DNA of 12,928 bases from Methanobacteriota archaeon (lineage in GTDB: Archaea > Thermoplasmatota > DTKX01 > GCA-020343715): positions 1 to 12,928 of the forward strand of contig JAUVEQ010000035.1 in the NCBI GenBank assembly GCA_030594725.1, written 5' to 3'. Positions 1 to 6,894 of the stretch are shown here, piece after piece. The notes under the pieces were generated by a model. The model was not told the origin of the DNA, made no database searches, and saw nothing but the letters and a program-made list of their open reading frames with translations. The position numbers and the translations under genes were made by a program. The stretch's first letter is position 1. Each line of letters starts with the position of its first letter.

Positions 1-435
1 GACCGCCACCATGATGTCCTTGTCCTCCAGGTCCTGCCGCATGTACGCGTGGATGGGCACCAGCTCCGGGATGAGATCGTTCGCGGGCCGTTTCCGTCCG
101 TCTGGCGCGTTGGGGATGGTGAAGTACCGGGACCGGAAGTCGTTCTCGTCGTTCCTCTCCGTCAGGTAGAACCTGTCGTTGTTCTCGTTCATCAGCTCGA
201 CGAAGGTGTCCCCTCCGATGTCCTTCTGGAAGGACCCGTAGGATCTCTTAGCGCACTCGTCGGAGCACAGGGTGTTCTTGGCCGGCCCCTTGGGCATCCT
301 CGCTGCAAGGGAGCCCTTCCCCTTGTCCGTCGTCAGGTACTTGGTGCATTCTCGGCACATTGCCGTGCCGCAGACGCCGCACTTCTTGGCGCCCATGAAT
401 CCGACCTTCTTTCCACAATTGGGACAATCCGCCAC
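1..435 (-). CDS. Cysteine-rich zinc-ribbon protein, 3' end cut by window edge
   Basis: The frame is open from a GTG at 435 down to base 1, giving 145 visible residues and no stop, so the C-terminus lies outside the window. The start is chosen because GGAGGAGGT lies just upstream (about 7 bases from the first GGAGG to GTG). The N-terminus carries CPNC (C4, C7), then CGVC (C19, C22) and CREC (C27, C30), followed by C57 and C61 in a CSDEC motif. This gives eight cysteines in four CxxC/CxxxC-like pairs, enough for two zinc sites. The remainder (about 65-145) is charged and hydrophilic, with no membrane segment seen. I do not recognise the family. Zinc binding is an inference from cysteine spacing; function is unknown. 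It is transcribed away from the Kor-Hdr operon. Confidence 0.75.
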   Translation of the reverse strand, partial: MADCPNCGKKVGFMGAKKCGVCGTAMCRECTKYLTTDKGKGSLAARMPKGPAKNTLCSDECAKRSYGSFQKDIGGDTFVELMNENNDRFYLTERNDENDFRSRYFTIPNAPDGRKRPANDLIPELVPIHAYMRQDLEDKDIMVAV

Positions 436-473
436 GTGACCTCCTCCGTCGGCCCATTATTATCCTCAACCCG

Positions 474-482
474 AATATATCC
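474..482 (-). promoter_or_regulatory. Likely TATA box for the zinc-ribbon gene
   Basis: On the minus strand the sequence reads GGATATATT. Its centre is about 42 bases upstream of the GTG at 435. Archaeal transcription usually starts about 25 bases downstream of the TATA centre, which would be near 451. That leaves a leader of about 16 bases, just enough to contain the GGAGGAGGT ribosome binding site. The geometry is consistent, but no transcript data support it. Confidence 0.5.
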
Positions 483-500
483 ATCGCCCCTGCCAGTAAA

Positions 501-507
501 CTATATC
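501..507 (+). promoter_or_regulatory. Possible right-facing TATA element
   Basis: CTATATC in an A-rich context (about 495-509) resembles an archaeal TATA box and lies about 25 bases from the left-facing one. If used for the kor-hdr operon it would start transcription near 530 and give a leader of about 340 bases before korD. Other candidates nearer to korD are TATTAAT (702-708) and the A6 run at 761-766. The sequence alone cannot choose among them. Confidence 0.2.
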
Positions 508-700
508 AACCCCTCCCCCGCATTACCGGAGCCGGATGGTGATGCACTCTTCAGTAGTGGGCATCTTGGCAGCCGAAGGTCTTCTTTCTGAGGCTGTCGG
601 GGATGTATCCCGATACTGCTCTAGAGCGCCTCCGCGACGCCCCGTTTCGATGGCCAGTGTACAGGTGCACGAGCCCGGGTGCCAGGCAACCCAATCGGAA

Positions 701-720
701 GGTATTAATCGGGTGATACC
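701..720. promoter_or_regulatory. Inverted repeat, candidate operator upstream of kor-hdr
   Basis: The left half GGTATTA and the right half TGATACC are separated by ATCGGG. The halves are complementary at six of seven positions, and the seventh could be a G-U pair in RNA. The 20-bp size suits binding of a dimeric helix-turn-helix regulator, and the dyad overlaps an AT-rich TATTAAT that could act as a TATA box. It lies about 154 bases before the korD start. Operator function is an inference. Confidence 0.3.
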
Positions 721-807
721 CTTGCCGGCCTCCGACCGTAGGAAGCAGGCCCTGGCATCCAAAAAAGTTCGATACGATCGACAGGCCACGTCGTCCGACC
801 GTCGCGT

Positions 808-826
808 GACCCACCATCCATGGGTC
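808..826 (+). other. Short hairpin in the likely korD leader
   Basis: GACCCA (808-813) and TGGGTC (821-826) are perfectly complementary around a 7-base loop. A second GGGGTC at 850-855 could also pair with GACCC or with GGCCCC (829-834), so two folds are possible just before the ribosome binding site near 864-869. Regulatory meaning is speculative. Confidence 0.25.
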
Positions 827-873
827 GGGCCCCGTTGGCCATACCAGCTGGGGTCGCTGACGAAGGTGAGACG

Positions 874-1185
874 GTGAAGCACTGGAGGAAACCTCTGGAC
901 AGCGACAAGTACTCGCCCCCACGGGGACGGGTGCATCTTATTCCTGACCGTTGCAAGGGCTGTGGTTTTTGCGTTGAGTTCTGTCCAAAGGAGGTCCTGG
1001 AGGTCTCCGACGAGTTCAACAGCAAAGGCTACCACATCCCGAGGGTCAAGCCTGAGACCGATTGTGTCGCGTGCCTGCTCTGTGAACGCATCTGTCCCGA
1101 CTTCGCGATCTTCATCGAGCGCCTCGACGAGGAAGAGGCCGCGGAGAAGAAACCGGCAACGGGCATGAAGGGGGCGAAGACGTGA
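874..1185 (+). CDS. korD: KorD-type 2[4Fe-4S] ferredoxin subunit
   Basis: This 103-residue protein is a small ferredoxin, the delta subunit that accepts electrons in four-subunit 2-oxoacid:ferredoxin oxidoreductases. Two CxxCxxCxxxCP-type motifs are visible: C27, C30, C33, C37 and C64, C67, C70, C74, each able to hold one [4Fe-4S] cluster. A short basic/aromatic N-terminus precedes them and a charged Glu/Lys tail follows. I chose GTG at 874 because AAGGTGAG sits about 5 bases upstream and the conserved part begins soon after. An in-frame ATG at 820 would add 18 residues without a good ribosome binding site. The stop overlaps the korA start (GTGA). The gene order D-A-B-C is the one known from methanogen kor operons, which supports the Kor assignment over a general ferredoxin. 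Confidence 0.85.
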   Translation: MKHWRKPLDSDKYSPPRGRVHLIPDRCKGCGFCVEFCPKEVLEVSDEFNSKGYHIPRVKPETDCVACLLCERICPDFAIFIERLDEEEAAEKKPATGMKGAKT

Positions 1186-2330
1186 AGGCCGAGTACGCCC
1201 TCACGGGCAGATGGTACCTCAACGGTGACCTGGCCTGCGCCGAGGGCGCCCTGGCAGCTGGCTGCCGCTTCTTCGCCGGGTATCCCATCACCCCCGCCAC
1301 CGAGATCGCCGAGCGCATGGCCATTCGCATGCCCCAGGTCGACGGAATATTCATCCAGATGGAGGACGAGATCAGCTCCATGAACTGCATACTGGGCGCC
1401 TCCTGGGGTGGGAAGAAGTCCATGACCGCCACCTCGGGTCCCGGCTTCTCCCTGATGATGGAGAACTACGGCCTCGGCATCATGATGGAGGTCCCCACCG
1501 TTATCGTCAATGTCATGCGCGGCGGCCCATCCACCGGCCTGCCGACCCTGGTCGGCCAGGGCGATGTCATGCAGACCAAGTGGGGCACCCACGGGGACAT
1601 CCAGGCAATAGCCCTGAGTCCCCAGTCCCCCCAGGAGTGCTTCGACCTCACCGTCAGGGCCTTCAACCTGGCCGAGCGCTTCCGCACCCCCGTCGTGCTC
1701 CTCACCGACGAGTCCGTGGGCCACATGACGGAGATGGTCGAGATCCCTCCCCCGGGCAGCATCAAGCTGGTGGACAGGAAGAAGCCCCGTATGAAACCGG
1801 AGAACTACCTCCCCTACGAGGGAGGCAAGGACCTGGTGCCCCCCATGCCCGCCGCCGGGGACGGCTACCGGATCATCACCACCGGCCTCACCCACGACGA
1901 GCGCGGGTATCCAATAGTCACCTCCGAGACCCAGGAGAAGCTCATCGATCGCCTTGACCGGAAGATCCTCGACTTCAAGGACGAGATCATCGACAACGAG
2001 GAGTTCCTCCTGAAGGACGCCGATGTGGTGGTCGTGACCTACGGCATCTCCTCCCGCCCGTCCAAGAGGGCCGTCAAGCTGGCCCGTCGGGACGGCATCA
2101 AGGCAGGCATGCTGAGGCTGCGCGCCCTCTGGCCCTTCCCAGAGGAGGCCATTCAGGAGCTTGCCAGCCATGTTAGGGGCTTCGTGGTGCCAGAGATCAA
2201 CCAGGGTCAGGTCGTCCTGGAGGTCCAGCGGGCCGTCTGCGGACAGACCGAGGTCAAGCACCTGGGCTGCGCGGGACGCATCCACCATCCCTCCGAGATC
2301 CTGAGCGCGATAGAGGAGGTGGAGAAATGA
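1182..2330 (+). CDS. korA: 2-oxoacid:ferredoxin oxidoreductase alpha subunit (KorA)
   Basis: This 382-residue protein matches the alpha subunit of 2-oxoglutarate-type ferredoxin oxidoreductases, which supplies the pyrimidine-binding and domain-III parts of the enzyme that converts 2-oxoacid + CoA to acyl-CoA + CO2 with reduction of ferredoxin. Diagnostic stretches are GYPITPATEI (33-42), the EDEISSMN segment (61-68), TSGPGFSLMMEN (84-95) and RGGPSTGLPT (113-122). The C-terminal third carries the GxxSRPSKRAV and LRLRALWPFPEEAI segments typical of domain II. Length is normal. It starts at GTG overlapping the korD stop, with AGGGGG about 7 bases upstream, and ends in an ATGA overlap with korB. 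The RGGPSTG motif favours 2-oxoglutarate-type or generic 2-oxoacid enzymes. Exact substrate (2-oxoglutarate or branched-chain 2-oxoacids) cannot be fixed from sequence. Confidence 0.9.
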   Translation: MKAEYALTGRWYLNGDLACAEGALAAGCRFFAGYPITPATEIAERMAIRMPQVDGIFIQMEDEISSMNCILGASWGGKKSMTATSGPGFSLMMENYGLGIMMEVPTVIVNVMRGGPSTGLPTLVGQGDVMQTKWGTHGDIQAIALSPQSPQECFDLTVRAFNLAERFRTPVVLLTDESVGHMTEMVEIPPPGSIKLVDRKKPRMKPENYLPYEGGKDLVPPMPAAGDGYRIITTGLTHDERGYPIVTSETQEKLIDRLDRKILDFKDEIIDNEEFLLKDADVVVVTYGISSRPSKRAVKLARRDGIKAGMLRLRALWPFPEEAIQELASHVRGFVVPEINQGQVVLEVQRAVCGQTEVKHLGCAGRIHHPSEILSAIEEVEK

Positions 2331-3184
2331 CCACCGAGATGGTACATGACCCGGACAGTGTGCACACCTATCCCCGCTGGGAGTGGTTGAGAAAGGGACG
2401 CATGCCCCACATCTGGTGCCCTGGTTGCGGGCTCGGATCTGCCACCTCCTACTTCATAGAGGCGGTGGAGAAGGCCGAGATCCCCCCGAAGAAGCTGGCC
2501 ATCGTGTCCGGCATCGGGTGCACCGGGCGCATCGCCGGCTACCTCAACATCGACAGCTTCCACACCACCCACGGCAGGGCCATACCCTTCGCCACCGGGT
2601 TGAGCCTGGCCCGTCCCAAGTTGCGGGTCATCGTGTTCTCCGGCGACGGGGACCTGTTCGCCATCGGAGGGAACCACCTTATACACGCCGCCAGGCGGAA
2701 CATGCACATGACGGTGCTGTGCGTGAACAACTTCAACTACGGGATGACCGGAGGTCAGCTGGGTCCCACCACCCCCCTCCACGCCCGGTCGACCACCTCT
2801 CCATACGGCAACTACGAGCACCCCTTCAACCTGTCCCACATGGCGTACGCCGCCGGGGCCACGTACGTGGCGCGATGGACGGTGCTCCACGCCAACCAGC
2901 TCATCGAGACCATCGCCGAGGCCATCAATCACCTGGGATTCTCCTTCGTTGAGATCCTGGCGCCCTGCCCCACGGGGTACGGGCGCCCCAACAAGATCGG
3001 AACTGGCCTGGACGAGATGCGGTTCTACCGGGAGAACTCGGTCATCCGCCACAACATCGACCCCGTCGAGGCGGAGATCGACCTCCACAACCGTATCGTG
3101 GTGGGCAAGTTCATCGACATTGACAAGCCAACCTACCTCAAGGCCCTCTGGGGCGGGGTCTCCCGGGCCCAGAAGGTGATCTGA
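2327..3184 (+). CDS. korB: 2-oxoacid:ferredoxin oxidoreductase beta subunit (KorB)
   Basis: This 285-residue subunit binds thiamine diphosphate and the [4Fe-4S] cluster that takes electrons from the 2-oxoacid. The TPP/Mg2+ motif is visible as GDGD (106-109) followed by NNFNYGMTGGQ (134-144). Cluster ligands are CPGC (C31, C34), GIGC (C65) and C214, the CxxC...C...C spacing of single-cluster OFOR beta subunits. THGRA (81-85) and the LAPCPTGYGR segment are also typical. Length is normal for a Kor/OFOR beta chain. The ATG overlaps the korA stop (ATGA) and has GGAGGT 6 bases upstream, so translational coupling is likely. It ends one base into the korC start. It should work in the cytoplasm with KorA, KorC and KorD. 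Confidence 0.92.
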   Translation: MTTEMVHDPDSVHTYPRWEWLRKGRMPHIWCPGCGLGSATSYFIEAVEKAEIPPKKLAIVSGIGCTGRIAGYLNIDSFHTTHGRAIPFATGLSLARPKLRVIVFSGDGDLFAIGGNHLIHAARRNMHMTVLCVNNFNYGMTGGQLGPTTPLHARSTTSPYGNYEHPFNLSHMAYAAGATYVARWTVLHANQLIETIAEAINHLGFSFVEILAPCPTGYGRPNKIGTGLDEMRFYRENSVIRHNIDPVEAEIDLHNRIVVGKFIDIDKPTYLKALWGGVSRAQKVI

Positions 3185-3804
3185 TGTCGGCGAAGAAGGC
3201 CAAGGGGGCCGGCGTCGAGATGGAGGATGAGGATAACGGGGACATCGAGGTGCTCCTGGGCGGCTTCGGCGGCCAGGGCATCATCCTCTCTGGCCTCATC
3301 CTGGGAAAGGCCGCATCGCTGTTCTCCGACAAGAGGTCGGCCTTCACCCAGTCCTACGGCCCCGAGGCCCGGGGCGGCTCGTGCAGCGCCAACGTCATCA
3401 TATCCGACGATGAGATCGATTATCCCTATGTCACCGAACCCCATCATGTTATCTTCATGTCCCAGGGTGCGTACGAGAAGTACGTGACCAACCTCAGGCC
3501 GAACGGAAAGTTGCTGTACGACGAGGACCTGGTGGAGCTCAAGTACAGGCGGAACGACATCCACAGGTTCGGAATCCCCGCCACACGGTTGGCGGAAGGG
3601 CTCGGCCGGCGGATCGTCGCGAACATCGTGATGCTGGGCTTCCTTACCGCCGTCACGAAGGTGGTGGACTACGACGCCATGAAATCGGCGATCCTGGACA
3701 CCGTTCCCCCGGGAACTGAGGACCTGAACCTCAAGGCCTACAACGCTGGGTACGACCACGGGGTCAAGTCCATTGAACACCACGAGAAGCAGGCAAAGGA
3801 TTGA
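3184..3804 (+). CDS. korC: 2-oxoacid:ferredoxin oxidoreductase gamma subunit (KorC)
   Basis: This 206-residue gamma subunit shows the glycine-rich entry GGFGGQGI (26-33), the FTQSYGPEARGG segment (54-65) and SCSANVIISDDEIDYP, all typical of the OFOR gamma domain that contributes to CoA binding and complex assembly. The first 20 residues are an unconserved-looking Lys/Gly then acidic extension (MEDEDNGD). The ATG overlaps the korB stop by one base (TGATG), with AAGGTGATC just upstream matching the archaeal 16S rRNA end. It is the last kor gene. Only 15 bases separate its stop from the start I prefer for the tandem HdrA gene, so the Kor enzyme and the Hdr proteins are probably made from one mRNA. 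Confidence 0.9.
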   Translation: MSAKKAKGAGVEMEDEDNGDIEVLLGGFGGQGIILSGLILGKAASLFSDKRSAFTQSYGPEARGGSCSANVIISDDEIDYPYVTEPHHVIFMSQGAYEKYVTNLRPNGKLLYDEDLVELKYRRNDIHRFGIPATRLAEGLGRRIVANIVMLGFLTAVTKVVDYDAMKSAILDTVPPGTEDLNLKAYNAGYDHGVKSIEHHEKQAKD

Positions 3805-3819
3805 GTGGAGGAGTACCTA

Positions 3820-6800
3820 GTGGCTCAGGGCTCACCTGGTGACTGGCCCGTCCTGGTGGTCGGCGGAGGACTCGCCGGCGTACAGGCCGCCCTCGACCTC
3901 GCCGAGACGGGGGTCAAGGTGCACTTGGTCGAGGCCTCACCGTCCCTGGGAGGCCACATGGCCCAGCTGGACAAGACCTTCCCCACGAACGACTGCTCGA
4001 TGTGCATACTCTCACCCATCCTGGTGGAGGCGGCGCGCCATCCCAACATCACCATCCACACAAGGGCGCGCGTCACCGAGCTGGAGGGCAAGGCGGGCGC
4101 CTTCCTGGCCAAGGTCGAGGTGAGGCCACGGTACGTCGACCCCGCCAAGTGCACGTCCTGCGGTCTCTGCTCCGAGAAGTGCCCGGTGAGCCTGCCCTCG
4201 GAGTTCGAGTGCGGTCTGGGAGAGCGGTCCGCCATCTACACAGCCTTCCCCCAGGCGGTGCCTTCCACCTACGCCATCGACCCCGATGCCTGCCGGTACC
4301 TCACCGAGGGCAAGTGCGGCGTGTGCGCCAAGGTGTGCCCCGCGGGAGCCATCGACTACGACCAGCAACCCGAGTTCCTGGACATGCCAGTGGGAGCGGT
4401 CGTCATCGCCGTGGGTGCCTCGGACTGGGACCCCACCCCCATCGGAGAGTACGGCTACGGCCAGCACCCCGATGTCATCACTTCCCTGCAGCTGGAGCGG
4501 CTCCTGTCGGCATCTGGCCCCACCGGGGGCGAGCTTCTGCGGCCCTCGGACGGCAAGGCCCCCCGGCGTGTCGCCTGGGTGCACTGCGCCGGCTCCCGGG
4601 ACGTGCACCACGTCCCGTACTGTTCCCGCATCTGCTGCATGTACAGCGTGAAGGAGGCGGTGATCGCCGCCGAGCACGACCCGGACATGGAGCGCCTGGA
4701 CCTGTTCTACATCGACAATCGGGCCTACGGCAAGGGCTTCCACGAGTACGTGAAGGCCGCCGAGGAGAACCCCCGTATAAACCTTGTGAAGGGCCGCGTC
4801 GCCCAGGTGGACGGAGACGACAACGGGTCGCTATGGCTCACCTACGAGGACACCGACGAGGGCCAGATCCTCGAGGAGGCCTACGACATGGTGGTCCTGG
4901 CCACCCCCATCGTCGCGAGGAAGGGCACCCGGGACCTGGCCGAGGTGCTTGGCGTCGACGTGGACGAGCACGGCTTCTTCGTCGAGGCCGACCCGTACGG
5001 CCATCCCTCGGCGACGTCGCGACGCGGCGTGTTCGTGGCGGGCATGGCCTCCGGCCCAAAGGACATCACGGACACCGTCCTGCAGGCTGGTGCCGCAGCC
5101 GCGGCGGCCGCCGCCCACGCCACCCGGGAACCGCCCCCGCCCCCGGCACCGCTACCACAGCCCAAGCCGGGGGAGGAGGGGCTGGCAAGGGTGGGCGTCT
5201 TCGTGTGCCACTGCGGCATCAACATCGCGGCCACCGTCGACGTCCCCAGGGTGACCGAGGTCGCCCGGTCGATGCCCAACGTAGTCCACGCCGAGGACAA
5301 CCTCTTCAGCTGTTCCGAGGACACCCAGTCCATCATCCGCGACCGCATCGTCGAGCACCGCCTCACCCGGGTGGTCGTAGCGGCGTGCACCCCCCGCACC
5401 CACGAGCCGCTGTTCCGGGCCACCTGCCAGGAGGCGGGCTTGAATCCCTATCTCTTCGAGATGGCCAACATCCGCGAGCACTGCTCATGGGTCCATCAGC
5501 AGGACAAGGAGGCGGCAACGGAGAAGGCCATCGACCTGGTCCGCATGGCCGTGGGCCGCGCCTCCAAGCTGAGCCCCCTCCGGGAACGGACCGTTCCCGT
5601 CGACGATCGGATCCTCGTGGTGGGTGGCGGCATCGCTGGCGCCACGGCGGCCCTTGCCGCAGCAAGGTCGGGCCACCCCGTGACCCTGGTGGAGAAGGAG
5701 GGGTCGGTGGGAGGGCGCCTCCAGGACCTCCACAGGCTATCCATAGGCGAGGTGGACGCCCGGCGGCTCGCCAAGGACCTGGCCTCGAGGCTGAAGGCCG
5801 AGGGGGTCGAGGTCCGGACCAACACCGAGGTCGTCTCCGTCTCGGGCTTCGTGGGTAATTTCGAGGTGGAGGTCGGGCCGACGGAGGGGCGGGCCGGCAG
5901 GGCCACGACCATCACCGTGGGCGCCATCGTTGTGGCCACGGGTACCAAGCTCCACGAGCCGCCGCCCTTCACCATGTACGACTCCTCCTCCCGGGTCATC
6001 ACCAACCTGGAGCTGGAGCTCCACCTGCGGGACGCCAAGTGGCGGCGGTCCATGAAGGACAAGCGGGTCGTCATGATCCACTGCGTTGGCTCGATGCGCT
6101 CCGACAAGTTCGGCTTCCCCGGCTGCTCCCGATACTGCTGCACGTCGTCGGTGACGAGGGCGCGGACGCTGGCGGAGCTGGGGGCGGACGTCTCGTGCGT
6201 CACCAGGGACATCCGGACGTACCAGCTCCTGGGCGAGGAGGCCTACAGGGAGGCCCAGATGGCGGGCGTCAGGTTCCTCCGGTACTTCAAACGGTATCCC
6301 CGCATCTCCAGGTCCGGTAAAAAGGTCACCTTCACCGAGGACCATATCGGGAAGCCAGTGGAGCTGAAGGCGGACCTTGTGGTGTTACAGGTGGCCCTCG
6401 AGCCCCAGGAGACCAATCCCGTCTTCCGGGACCTGATGAAGCTGCCCCTGGACCAGAACGGCTACTTTCTGGAGCACCATCCCAAGCTGGGCCCTGCGGA
6501 GACCAACACCGAGGGGATACTCCTGGCGGGCACCGCCCGGTACCCGTGCGACGCCATGGAGGCGGCGGCCTCTGGCGCCGCCGCCGCAGTCAAGGCGATG
6601 GGCGTGCTGGCTGGGCCCCAGAAGGCGGTGGACCCCATGGTGGCCGAGGTGGACCCCGGCCGATGCTGGGCCTGCGGCCGTTGTGTGGACGTGTGCGAGT
6701 TCAACGCCCCCTCGATCCAGGAGGGGGCAGGCCTGGGAGGCCAGCCCGCCTGTGTCATCAACGAGGCCCTCTGCAAGGGCTGCGGCACCTGCGCGGCCCG

Positions 6801-6894
6801 ATGCCCCGTCCAGGCCATATCGATGCGCCACTTCCGCGACGACCAGGTCGGAGCCGTGCTGGCCGCGCTCCTGACGGGGGGTGGGACCCAGTGA
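3820..6894 (+). CDS. Tandem HdrA-like flavo-iron-sulfur protein
   Basis: Starting at GTG 3820 (GGAGGAG 6 bases upstream; an in-frame GTG at 3805 has no such site), the protein has 1024 residues, well above a usual HdrA. The first core (about 10-425) has the FAD motif GGGLAGVQAAL (15-25), CSMC (C59, C62), an inserted ferredoxin with C111, C114, C117, C121 and C158, C166, C169, C173, and a YCSRICCMY segment. An Ala/Pro-rich linker (about 425-450) follows. The second part begins with the HdrA N-terminal cluster domain (C463, C465, C498, C523, C555), then another FAD motif (VVGGGIAG, near 600-607) whose core lacks the CSxC motif and inserted ferredoxin, and ends in a 2[4Fe-4S] domain (C949, C952, C955, C959; C985, C988, C991, C995). 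HdrA proteins split or merge electron pairs at FAD in heterodisulfide-reductase complexes. Its role here with Kor is inferred. Confidence 0.88.
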   Translation: MAQGSPGDWPVLVVGGGLAGVQAALDLAETGVKVHLVEASPSLGGHMAQLDKTFPTNDCSMCILSPILVEAARHPNITIHTRARVTELEGKAGAFLAKVEVRPRYVDPAKCTSCGLCSEKCPVSLPSEFECGLGERSAIYTAFPQAVPSTYAIDPDACRYLTEGKCGVCAKVCPAGAIDYDQQPEFLDMPVGAVVIAVGASDWDPTPIGEYGYGQHPDVITSLQLERLLSASGPTGGELLRPSDGKAPRRVAWVHCAGSRDVHHVPYCSRICCMYSVKEAVIAAEHDPDMERLDLFYIDNRAYGKGFHEYVKAAEENPRINLVKGRVAQVDGDDNGSLWLTYEDTDEGQILEEAYDMVVLATPIVARKGTRDLAEVLGVDVDEHGFFVEADPYGHPSATSRRGVFVAGMASGPKDITDTVLQAGAAAAAAAAHATREPPPPPAPLPQPKPGEEGLARVGVFVCHCGINIAATVDVPRVTEVARSMPNVVHAEDNLFSCSEDTQSIIRDRIVEHRLTRVVVAACTPRTHEPLFRATCQEAGLNPYLFEMANIREHCSWVHQQDKEAATEKAIDLVRMAVGRASKLSPLRERTVPVDDRILVVGGGIAGATAALAAARSGHPVTLVEKEGSVGGRLQDLHRLSIGEVDARRLAKDLASRLKAEGVEVRTNTEVVSVSGFVGNFEVEVGPTEGRAGRATTITVGAIVVATGTKLHEPPPFTMYDSSSRVITNLELELHLRDAKWRRSMKDKRVVMIHCVGSMRSDKFGFPGCSRYCCTSSVTRARTLAELGADVSCVTRDIRTYQLLGEEAYREAQMAGVRFLRYFKRYPRISRSGKKVTFTEDHIGKPVELKADLVVLQVALEPQETNPVFRDLMKLPLDQNGYFLEHHPKLGPAETNTEGILLAGTARYPCDAMEAAASGAAAAVKAMGVLAGPQKAVDPMVAEVDPGRCWACGRCVDVCEFNAPSIQEGAGLGGQPACVINEALCKGCGTCAARCPVQAISMRHFRDDQVGAVLAALLTGGGTQ
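5455..5486 (+). repeat. 32-base exact direct repeat, copy 1 (inside tandem hdrA)
   Basis: These 32 bases, beginning TTCGAGATGGCC and ending GAGCACTGCTC, are identical to 8968-8999. They encode FEMANIREHCS, the last cysteine-bearing segment of the HdrA N-terminal cluster domain. They reflect paralogy, possibly kept identical by recombination. Confidence 0.7.

Larger units (their letters stand above)
436..873. other. Divergent intergenic region with no convincing gene
   Basis: This 438-base gap separates the minus-strand zinc-ribbon gene from the plus-strand kor-hdr operon. Open frames exist on both strands, but their codons lack the strong G/C third-position bias of the flanking genes and their translations resemble no family I know. 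Visible content is a TATA-like element for the left gene (474-482), a second TATA-like stretch facing right (CTATATC, 501-507), a hairpin TCGGG-N7-CCCGA (597-613), a dyad (701-720), an A6 run (761-766), a small TCGAT-ACG-ATCGA dyad (769-781) and a hairpin at 808-826. No tRNA or rRNA was recognised. It probably carries the operon promoter and possibly a structured leader. Confidence 0.6.

Noticed and set aside
595..615. Hairpin TCGGG-N7-CCCGA as a terminator.
   Set aside because: No gene ends near it on either strand and no T-run follows, so a terminator call is not supported.
761..800. GTTCGATAC near 767-775 as the T-loop of a tRNA.
   Set aside because: The flanking bases do not form the 5-bp T stem and no anticodon or acceptor arm could be placed.
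820..873. ATG at 820 as the korD start.
   Set aside because: It lies in the loop of a possible hairpin with no ribosome site, and the added 18 residues are outside the ferredoxin domain. GTG 874 has AAGGTGAG upstream.
536..877. Plus-strand open frame of 113 codons ending in a GTGA overlap with the korD start.
   Set aside because: The junction looks like the others in the operon, but the codons lack the strong G/C third-position bias of the neighbours, no ribosome binding site precedes the ATG, and the product resembles no family. It is better explained as leader or promoter DNA.
523..1035. Minus-strand open frames across the intergenic gap and the start of korD.
   Set aside because: They overlap korD antisense, have no recognisable product and no ribosome binding site. 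They are chance frames in G/C-rich DNA.
3805..3819. GTG at 3805 as the start of the tandem HdrA protein.
   Set aside because: It directly abuts the korC stop and has no upstream ribosome site, while GGAGGAG at 3807-3813 is ideally placed for GTG 3820.
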